Shown here: in pieces, positions 1 to 5,527 of the stretch
Position numbering within the stretch: position 1 is the stretch's first letter
How the letters are laid out: every line of letters begins with the position of its first letter
Source: Nitrososphaeria archaeon
GTDB lineage: Archaea > Thermoproteota > Nitrososphaeria > Conexivisphaerales > UBA164
Length of the DNA: 9,129 bases
Assembly: GCA_029775955.1 (NCBI GenBank)
Contig: JARVJW010000191.1
Span: forward strand, 1-9,129
Direction of reading: 5' to 3'
Position numbers and translations under genes: made by a program
The notes under the pieces: model-generated
What the model was told of the DNA's origin: nothing
Databases searched by the model: none
Seen by the model: only the letters and a program-made list of their open reading frames with translations

Positions 1-232
1 CAGGTTTAGGGACGGTATCATAATTTTTCTCTCTTCATGGCTGAACTTTATCCCCTGTGCTGGAATGGTTCACGCTACTAACTTTCTTTGCTTCCCTGTT
101 CCTTGCATATTTCTTCAATATCTGGTTGGATATAATTGACTTCAGTCCAAATTGTTTCACGTCGGCTGAAGATATTGAATGATATTTTATGGCATATTCT
201 GCTATTTTCCATGCCTTATCAAGTTCAATCAA
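1..232 (-). pseudogene. TnpB-like (IS605/IS1341 family) N-terminal fragment, frameshifted and cut by the window edge
   Basis: Reading leftward from a TTG at 232, the first frame gives a helical segment with SSADVKQFGL, then ISNQILKKYARN and AKKVSSVN, and stops at 35-37. Switching frame at base 67 restores the sense: positions 66-1 read I-PAQGIKF, SHEERKIMIP, SLNL. The joined pattern (S.DVK..GL, then A/N-x-I-x-(R/K)-x-Y, then K.V..VN, then P.Q.IK) matches what I remember of the N-terminal part of IS605 OrfB/TnpB-type RNA-guided nucleases. About four residues expected between VN and PAQ are missing, which fits a loss of about 5 bases or a gain of 1. The RuvC-like catalytic core lies beyond the edge and cannot be judged. 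A TTG start is the only in-frame choice seen after the stop at 257-259. Most likely a dead transposon-derived gene; the family call rests on motif memory, not a search. Confidence 0.6.
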
Positions 233-463
233 GAAATTACGGTTATGCTTTCTATGTTAAAACATGCTTTTTTCTGCTCCTCAATGTATTATAATTTTAA
301 TATGCTTTAATTGTATATAAATATATCGCAATTTATCCACATCGCAAGCTCAGTGGCTTTTTTGCTCAAATATTTTGCAAGGAAATTGTGATTAAAACAT
401 AATAAGGATGCCTGTGGCCATTTATGCCGACCTCGATGATATTAAGGAAGAGCCGCCTGAACA
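233..463. other. AT-rich divergent intergenic region
   Basis: This is the spacer between the leftward tnpB relic and the rightward dph6-srp54 pair. It holds an AT-rich stretch with three copies of ATGCTTT at 245, 264 and 302 (offsets 19 and 38), the palindrome ATGTT-AA-AACAT at 253-264, a strong TATA box at 314-326 and a possible 19-codon ORF at 408-467. No tRNA or other structured RNA was convincing. Confidence 0.6.
314..326 (+). promoter_or_regulatory. Archaeal TATA box, probable promoter of dph6-srp54
   Basis: TATATAAATATAT is the best TATA element upstream of the pair. With the usual archaeal spacing of about 25 bases, transcription would start near 345-350, giving a leader of about 115-130 nt before dph6. 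That is long for a lineage in which first genes are often leaderless. A weaker AT-rich element at 391-402 could instead start transcripts near 421. Confidence 0.5.
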
Positions 464-467
464 GTGA
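408..467 (+). CDS. Possible 19-aa upstream ORF (leader peptide), overlapping dph6 start
   Basis: ATG at 408 opens a 19-codon frame encoding MPVAIYADLDDIKEEPPEQ, stopping with TGA at 465-467. That stop shares its last A with an in-frame ATG (467-469) of dph6, giving a TGATG arrangement typical of translational coupling. Just before the ATG is AAGG, too close for a standard Shine-Dalgarno site. The peptide is acidic, with no membrane or domain signature, and I do not recognise it. A second short ORF in another frame (424-486) shows that chance alone can produce such frames here. It could be a leader peptide, a remnant of a deleted gene, or nothing. Confidence 0.22.
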   Translation: MPVAIYADLDDIKEEPPEQ

Positions 468-1138
468 TGTGGATTATGAGAAATGAGAGGCCTATTTATG
501 CAGTATTGTTATCCGGAGGAAAGGACAGCAATTTTGCTATATTTGAATCATACAGGCGCACGGGGCTACTGCCATGCTGCGCCATAACGATCTTTACCAA
601 TAAGGATGATACGGTTTTCCACTATGAAAACACCTCATGGGTTGAACTTCAGTGCGCTTCCATGGGCATACCCTGGATACCGGTAAAAAGCATTGAAGAG
701 GGATTAATGATAGCGCAAAGTAATTATTTAGTAGAAGAATTAGTTACTGGTGGCATATTAAGTAACTTTCAGAGAAAAAAGTTTTCCGATGCTGCTTCTC
801 AATTTAACATAAAAACCATCAACCCATTGTGGGGAATTGACCAGGAAGCATACATGAGACAACTGGTTAGTAATGGCTTTATTTACATAATTGTAAAGGT
901 TGCTTCCCTTGGACTTGGCAGGGAATGGCTTGGAAGGAAAATGGATCAGGAAGCGACGGAACAACTGATAAAACTTTCAAAAAAGTACAGGTTTAATCCT
1001 TCTCTAGAAGGGGGGGAGGGTGAAACCTTTGTGCTCTGGATGCCTCTTTACAGGAAGAGTATATGCGTTAATGATGCCGAAACGATCTGGGAAAAGGATT
1101 CAGGAACATATTTAATAAGGAGTGCTGAGCTCAAATAG
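464..1138 (+). CDS. dph6: Diphthine--ammonia ligase (Dph6 / MJ0570-type ATP-pyrophosphatase)
   Basis: The protein of up to 224 aa belongs to the PP-loop ATP-pyrophosphatase family that carries out the last step of diphthamide synthesis: ATP-dependent amidation of diphthine on the conserved histidine of EF-2, in the cytoplasm. The PP-loop SGGKDS is at residues 17-22. The Dph6-typical GGILSNFQRKKF is at 96-107, NPLWG at 120-124, and the signature EGGEGETFV at 182-190 followed by a PLY stretch. Length is normal for a single-domain archaeal Dph6. The open frame begins at GTG 464, with ATG at 467 and 476. ATG 476 is the most family-like, because it puts MRNERPIYAVLL directly before the PP-loop. 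The stop is 5 bases before the SRP54 ATG, so the two are almost certainly co-transcribed. Assignment to the Dph6/DUF71 family is firm; the precise reaction is inferred from homologues. Confidence 0.88.
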   Translation: MMWIMRNERPIYAVLLSGGKDSNFAIFESYRRTGLLPCCAITIFTNKDDTVFHYENTSWVELQCASMGIPWIPVKSIEEGLMIAQSNYLVEELVTGGILSNFQRKKFSDAASQFNIKTINPLWGIDQEAYMRQLVSNGFIYIIVKVASLGLGREWLGRKMDQEATEQLIKLSKKYRFNPSLEGGEGETFVLWMPLYRKSICVNDAETIWEKDSGTYLIRSAELK

Positions 1139-1143
1139 AAAAC

Positions 1144-2439
1144 ATGCTAGATGATTTAAAGGATGGCTTGAGAGCAGCTGTCGACAAATTTATAAGAAGG
1201 GGGGGAATTGACGAACAGGCTCTCAAAGAGTTTATTGTTGACCTTCAAAGGGTGCTTCTGAAATCTGATGTAAATGTGAAACTTGTGCTTGAATTTTCTA
1301 AAAAAATTGAGGAAAGGCTAAAGAGTGAGGGAACTCTGCCTGGAATTTCGCTTAAAGAAATGGCAGTTAGGGCAGTATATGATGAAATGGCGGAACTTCT
1401 CGGGGGAAATTTCAAACTATCTCTTGGCCCAAAAAACCTAATTATGCTCGTTGGGATACAGGGTTCTGGTAAAACAACTTTTTCCGTTAAATTGGGCAAA
1501 TATTTGACTACAAAGGGGTTCAAAGTTGGAATAATTGGAGCAGATATTTACCGGCCGGCGGCACTTGAACAGCTTCAAGGCTTTGCTTCAAAGGCAGGAA
1601 TAAATGTGTACGGGGACCCAAAGAAGGACCCCATTAAGATAGTCAAAGATGGCATTGCAGAATTCAAGGACAAAAACGCAATAATTATAGACACTGCCGG
1701 CAGGCATAAGGATGAATCATCACTGATGCAAGAAGTCAAAAGACTTGAGAAAGAAGTTAAGCCTACATTGACACTTCTTGTAATAGATGCCACAATAGGG
1801 CAGCAGGCGTTTAACCAGGCAAAAGCGTTTTCTGACACAGTTGAAGTCGGTGGGCTGGTCATAACAAAGCTAGATGGTAGTGCAAAGGGAGGAGGTGCAC
1901 TTGCTGCTGCCGCTGCAACTGGTGCAAAGGTCTACTTTATTTCAAACGGTGAAAGGATAGGAGATATTGAAGAGTTTTCGCCAACTCACTTTGTTTCCAG
2001 GCTGCTCGGGATAGGCGACCTGGACATGCTGCTCAACAAAGTAAAGGAAGCGGAAATAAAGGTCAACGAAAAGAAAGCGAAAAAAATAATGAAGGGCAGA
2101 ATGGACTTTGAAGACTTCCTTGACCAGATTGAACAGGTGGAGAAGTTAGGGCCTCTAGAAAAGATAGTTGACATGCTTCCTGCGCCATTAAATGTAAACA
2201 GGAAGGAAATAGAAAAGGCAAAAGTTCAACTGAAAAAATGGAAGGCTATAATATACAGTATGAATGTTACAGAAAGGAGAAACCCAAAAATAATCAACAC
2301 ACCAAGATTGAGGAGAATTGCAGCTGGTTCCGGAACTTCGGAAAAGGATGTCAGGGACCTGATAGATGCGCTCAATAAGGGAAAGTTAATGGTAAAGGCT
2401 GCTAGGAGGATGAACGTTCCTTTTTGGGCTTCCCAGTAA
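1144..2439 (+). CDS. srp54: Signal recognition particle 54 kDa GTPase SRP54 (Ffh)
   Basis: This 431-aa SRP GTPase binds 7S RNA and N-terminal signal sequences on ribosomes and docks with FtsY to target membrane and secreted proteins. The N-domain four-helix bundle covers about residues 1-90. The G domain follows, with P-loop GIQGSGKTT at 104-112, the RPAALEQLQ region near 137-145, DTAGR at 183-187, DATIGQ at 215-220, TKLDG at 241-245 followed by SAKGGG, and the closing loop ISNGERIGDIEEF near 266-278. The M domain (about 300-431) has GRMDFEDFLDQIEQVEKLGP and the RNA-binding ERRNP...RLRRIAAGSGTS segment at 377-399. Length is close to the archaeal norm, with a very short tail after the last M-domain helix. 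No Shine-Dalgarno is evident in the 5-base gap after dph6, so translation may depend on coupling. The last 38 bases overlap the convergent priL gene. Confidence 0.97.
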   Translation: MLDDLKDGLRAAVDKFIRRGGIDEQALKEFIVDLQRVLLKSDVNVKLVLEFSKKIEERLKSEGTLPGISLKEMAVRAVYDEMAELLGGNFKLSLGPKNLIMLVGIQGSGKTTFSVKLGKYLTTKGFKVGIIGADIYRPAALEQLQGFASKAGINVYGDPKKDPIKIVKDGIAEFKDKNAIIIDTAGRHKDESSLMQEVKRLEKEVKPTLTLLVIDATIGQQAFNQAKAFSDTVEVGGLVITKLDGSAKGGGALAAAAATGAKVYFISNGERIGDIEEFSPTHFVSRLLGIGDLDMLLNKVKEAEIKVNEKKAKKIMKGRMDFEDFLDQIEQVEKLGPLEKIVDMLPAPLNVNRKEIEKAKVQLKKWKAIIYSMNVTERRNPKIINTPRLRRIAAGSGTSEKDVRDLIDALNKGKLMVKAARRMNVPFWASQ

Positions 2440-3445
2440 AGTATATTGGGCTTTTAATGCTGTCACATTCCTCGGTTTTAAAGCAAAGCCCTTCAGATGC
2501 AAGCTTTGAACAGCTGGGTACCATATACTTTGAGTTGCTTCCCTTTTTCCCTGCAATTTGCTCTACTTGATACTTAGTTATTTTTTCACTAAAATCAGGG
2601 GCTGTTGAAAATAAATTGATCACACTCTGGATATCATAACCACGATTTATAAAAAATGTAGCGATTAAAAATCTTGCTGCATGAGGTATGTTTTCGCCCT
2701 TCTTCATTCTATCAAGCTGCACCTGGACACATGGGGGAATGCCGCCCTCTATGGGCTTTGTAACCACTTTTGGCTTGTAAACCATTATTTCTGATAGAAT
2801 GTTTGCCAGTTCCCCTTTTAATACTGGTTCTGGCATTTTCTGAATAATCTGATTTATAGACCTAGCCGCGGACTCCCTGAAAATATGCAAAATTTCATTG
2901 TCCTTAACAAACACTTTGCCTGAAATGACCCACCTGTTGACAAGTTTCCAGCTAGGCTGGGACATTATTGAATTTTTTAGGTAATCCAAAATATCAACTA
3001 AAAATCCCTCACTATAGTAGTCAGTTAAATTTATGCCACATGTATGTTCTATAATTGGCACAGCCTGACTTCTCCTACTATGGGCTAGAAAGCCATTCAT
3101 GTACCTTTCGCTTCTTCTAGCTTCTGCCAAAGCAAATCTACTTGTCAATCGCTGGTCATTAGCAGCGCGTAAAATTATCAATGCAAAAATAAATGATGCG
3201 AGGGATATTTCATGAGGTATATCTGCAAAATCTGGTGAATCGCCATTGCCAAGCGCACCATTTAACCTTACCCTTATTAACGAAAAAACTTCTTCTGAAT
3301 TATACCCCAATACTTCAGCACCATCAAGTGCTCCAAGATTTAACCCTTTCATCCTTCCTATTGCCATTGATGTGCTTTCAGATAAGAAGGGATATTTGGC
3401 ATAGTCTGCGTTTCCCAATAATTCAGCCAATAAGCTCACCACCAA
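2402..3445 (-). CDS. priL: DNA primase large subunit PriL (Fe-S subunit)
   Basis: The 347-aa protein is the regulatory subunit of the archaeal/eukaryotic-type primase. It partners PriS to make RNA/DNA primers for replication. The C-terminal iron-sulfur domain has four cysteines in the expected order: C239 (in GGIPPCV), C312 (PSC), C321 (EGLC) and C327 (EEC), which should ligate a 4Fe-4S cluster. HAARFLIATFFINRGYD (255-271) and the following FSTAPDFSEK.TKYQVEQI segment are typical of the family. The N-terminal YAKYPFL (15-21) is also PriL-like. C136 is extra and not expected to bind the cluster. Candidate starts are TTG 3445 or GTG 3442/3439; no ATG is available before YAKYPFL, and a TATA-like element at 3477-3488 fits a near-leaderless start here. 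The gene stands alone, convergent with srp54 and sharing 38 bp of 3' coding sequence; priS is not in the window. Confidence 0.93.
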   Translation of the reverse strand: MVVSLLAELLGNADYAKYPFLSESTSMAIGRMKGLNLGALDGAEVLGYNSEEVFSLIRVRLNGALGNGDSPDFADIPHEISLASFIFALIILRAANDQRLTSRFALAEARRSERYMNGFLAHSRRSQAVPIIEHTCGINLTDYYSEGFLVDILDYLKNSIMSQPSWKLVNRWVISGKVFVKDNEILHIFRESAARSINQIIQKMPEPVLKGELANILSEIMVYKPKVVTKPIEGGIPPCVQVQLDRMKKGENIPHAARFLIATFFINRGYDIQSVINLFSTAPDFSEKITKYQVEQIAGKKGSNSKYMVPSCSKLASEGLCFKTEECDSIKSPIYFTGKPKKERSSS

Positions 3446-3476
3446 TGCGCTTTGAAACCACCACTGCTACAAGCAC

Positions 3477-3488
3477 ATTTAATTATAA
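3477..3488 (-). promoter_or_regulatory. Probable priL TATA box
   Basis: On the minus strand this reads TTATAATTAAAT. It lies about 35 bases upstream of the TTG/GTG start cluster, so the transcript would begin within roughly 10-15 bases of the start codon, as in a leaderless or short-leader archaeal mRNA. A purely alternating TATATATATA tract at 3496-3506 is a second, further candidate usable by either strand. Confidence 0.45.
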
Positions 3489-3553
3489 CTGCAGGATATA
3501 TATATACTGATTGACAAAAATCTAGATTCTATTTTAAGGCAATGTAATTTAAC

Positions 3554-3562
3554 TATAAAATT
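3554..3562 (+). promoter_or_regulatory. TATA-like element before the UbiA-like gene
   Basis: TATAAAATT sits only about 11 bases before ATG 3569. At normal archaeal spacing it would start transcripts near 3580, favouring ATG 3623 as the real start. The alternative CTATTTTAAGG at 3529-3539 would instead start transcripts about 8-10 bases before ATG 3569. The sequence does not decide between them. Confidence 0.35.
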
Positions 3563-3568
3563 TTAAAT

Positions 3569-4312
3569 ATGAATTTAAATATATCTTTTTTTCAAGCTGA
3601 CTTATTGAAGGAATTCTGGTTCATGAACCAAAACCTATATTATAACCTGCTTTATCTGCCTTTTACATTTTTAAGCATCTCATATGTGTTGGATGGGTTG
3701 ATAGTTGGGCATAATTTTATTTTTCTGGCAGATTTAATGCTTGTATTGGCCTACTTTGTAGGACATGGAATAGCATCGCATTTTATAAATGAGGCGTATT
3801 CCATGCACTTTACCGATTACCGGGAGGCCAGAAAAATCAGGTCAGTGGGTTATTTTTCGCTGTTCTTAAGCGCACTGATTGGCGCAGTGGCTCTCGCTAT
3901 CCTGAAATGGAACCCATACCTTTTAATAATTGGCATACTGGAAATAGGTTTCCTGATAACCTATAACCATCCAAAAACAGGCTTTATGCACAACGATGCC
4001 ACCGTGGGCGTGTCCGTGGGTGCGTTGCCTGCTCTGGCTGGTTATGTAGCTGCAAAAGGTTTATTATCACTTAATGCTGTACTCCTTGCCCTTATATGCA
4101 CGCTGATTATTTTGCTTGAAATTACTCCAAGTAGGTTTGTGAAGCATTGGAGGAGAAAGCCAAGCGAGCCAGTTAAGGTTATATTCAATGACGGTAGCGA
4201 AGAAGCCGTCACGCTTAAATCTTTGATCGAAAGACCAGAAAGGACAATAAAGATAATGGTAGTTCTATCATACCTTTTACCCGTTTTCTTGATATTTTTA
4301 ATTTACGGTTGA
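3569..4312 (+). CDS. UbiA-like polytopic membrane protein
   Basis: The 247-aa protein is almost entirely hydrophobic, with about seven membrane segments (roughly 30-46, 50-66, 94-112, 117-132, 143-162, 166-184, 229-246). Layout resembles the UbiA prenyltransferase superfamily. GHGIASHFINEAYSMHFTD (65-83) falls where the first Asp-rich motif (NDxxDxxxD) normally lies, and HNDATVGVSVGALPALAGY (141-159) resembles the conserved mid-protein helix start of MenA/UbiA proteins. The first motif is degenerate (N-E...F-T-D), and where a second D-rich loop is expected there is instead a basic SRFVKHWRR followed by a polar loop of about 35 residues (196-228). Prenyl transfer activity is therefore doubtful. 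Start may be ATG 3569 or ATG 3623 (M19, just before the first membrane segment). The stop abuts the stop of the convergent permease gene with no spacer. It could also be an unrelated archaeal membrane family. Confidence 0.5.
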   Translation: MNLNISFFQADLLKEFWFMNQNLYYNLLYLPFTFLSISYVLDGLIVGHNFIFLADLMLVLAYFVGHGIASHFINEAYSMHFTDYREARKIRSVGYFSLFLSALIGAVALAILKWNPYLLIIGILEIGFLITYNHPKTGFMHNDATVGVSVGALPALAGYVAAKGLLSLNAVLLALICTLIILLEITPSRFVKHWRRKPSEPVKVIFNDGSEEAVTLKSLIERPERTIKIMVVLSYLLPVFLIFLIYG

Positions 4313-5527
4313 CTATTCATTCCTAAGCACTCTGACAGGTTCCACTCTTGAAGCCTTGTATGCAGGTATAGAACCTGCTATAATACCTATTAAGGCAGAT
4401 ATAATTACAATAATGACCATGGTGGAAAGGTCAAAAACCGGCATAGCATAGCCTATTGAAAAGCCTGATTCTCCACCAAAGTTAAGAAATCTTGGAATTA
4501 TAAGAGAAAGAACATATGAGCCTCCTGCCCCAAGGATTACCCCTATAAATCCCCCCAGCAAGCCCATTATGCCAGATTCTAACATAAAAATATTCATTAC
4601 ATCTCTGTTCCTGAAACCGAGCGCCTTTAATATGCCTATTTCACGCGTCCTCTCAAGGGTGCTAGTGTACATTGTTGTTGTAACTCCAACAAATGCAACC
4701 AAAAAGGAAACTGATGCTGCAGAGGCAAGCAGCAGGTTGAGCGTGCCCACTATGGAATTTGCAACATTTATTGCTTCCTGAGAGCTGAGCACCTGAAGGT
4801 TGTTTCCATAATAATCTTTTATGCTGCTTGTTATTGAATTGACATCAGACGAACTCTGGGCAATTACAAGAAGCCCATCGTAAGGTGAATTTCCTGTTAG
4901 CTGGCTGCCCGTGTTCAGTGGAACGAAAATCCCCTGGTCAACATTTACTATAAACGATGGCCCAAACTCCTTTAATATTCCCATTACAAGAAAACTTTTT
5001 GAAACCTGCTGACCATTAACTGATAAGGCCATCGTTATTATATTGTTTAGTTTATAGCTTGGATACGTGGTGTCCTGTGGGTTCGCAATCTGCCACCCTA
5101 TAACAGAACCAAAGGTGTTAAACGGCTGAGGAAACTGTCCTTGTGATAATTTTATTCCAGGCACAGCACTCTCAAGCCCCGTTTGCAGATTAATTGCAAA
5201 AACAACTACACTTTCTTTGCCTCCAGACGTGCTTATTTGAGCTGGTATTGCGTAATATGGATAAACACCACTTACTCCCTTTATCGATTCAATCTGATTT
5301 ATTACCTGAACGGTGATTGTTTTCTGTCCATTTGGTTCCACAAGAATCGTATTTGTTCCAAGTTCAAGCAGTTGGGAGTGTATATTCTGACCGTAACCCG
5401 AGGTCAAAGAAGTTATGCCTATTACAGCAGCTGGGCCTATCATTATTCCCAATATGGTTAGGGCACTTCTGGTTTTCCTTTCGCTCATTGCCCTAACAGC
5501 ATACATCATAATATCTAGAAACTTCAT
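4313..5527 (-). CDS. MacB/FtsX-type ABC transporter permease
   Basis: The 404-aa protein has the four-helix MacB fold. One N-terminal membrane helix (about 22-43) follows the cytosolic RAMSERKTRSALTILGIMIG segment. An extracytoplasmic MacB-like periplasmic core domain covers about 45-255. Three C-terminal helices follow (about 258-284, 318-345, 368-388). The FtsX-family coupling segment ERTREIGILKALG is at 292-304, with MNIFMLESG and GLLGG after it, and the C-terminal PAYKASRVEPVRVLR is standard. Such permeases do not form a classical substrate channel but transmit ATP-driven motion across the membrane (mechanotransmission), as in MacB and LolCDE. The ATG overlaps the stop of the upstream secreted-protein gene as ATGA, so the two are translationally coupled. 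No cysteines are present. The substrate cannot be deduced. Confidence 0.92.
   Translation of the reverse strand: MKFLDIMMYAVRAMSERKTRSALTILGIMIGPAAVIGITSLTSGYGQNIHSQLLELGTNTILVEPNGQKTITVQVINQIESIKGVSGVYPYYAIPAQISTSGGKESVVVFAINLQTGLESAVPGIKLSQGQFPQPFNTFGSVIGWQIANPQDTTYPSYKLNNIITMALSVNGQQVSKSFLVMGILKEFGPSFIVNVDQGIFVPLNTGSQLTGNSPYDGLLVIAQSSSDVNSITSSIKDYYGNNLQVLSSQEAINVANSIVGTLNLLLASAASVSFLVAFVGVTTTMYTSTLERTREIGILKALGFRNRDVMNIFMLESGIMGLLGGFIGVILGAGGSYVLSLIIPRFLNFGGESGFSIGYAMPVFDLSTMVIIVIISALIGIIAGSIPAYKASRVEPVRVLRNE

Noticed and set aside
345..372. AAGC-TCAGTG-GCTT followed by a T run, as an intrinsic terminator
   Set aside because: The stem is only 4 bp and lies downstream of a promoter with no gene ending nearby on that strand.
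424..490. Possible C/D-box guide RNA: GATGATA near 435, CTGA at 456-459, GTGATGT at 464-470, ATGA near 483
   Set aside because: Order and spacing look suggestive, but the first C box and the final D box both deviate from consensus and the stretch runs into the dph6 coding start. Too weak without a matching rRNA target.
3193..3510. 105-codon plus-strand open frame opposite priL
   Set aside because: It is antisense to the clearly real PriL N-terminal half, with low-complexity composition and no recognisable domain.
5183..5461. 92-codon plus-strand open frame opposite the permease
   Set aside because: Antisense to the well-supported MacB core domain region; aromatic-rich, unstructured composition typical of a shadow frame.
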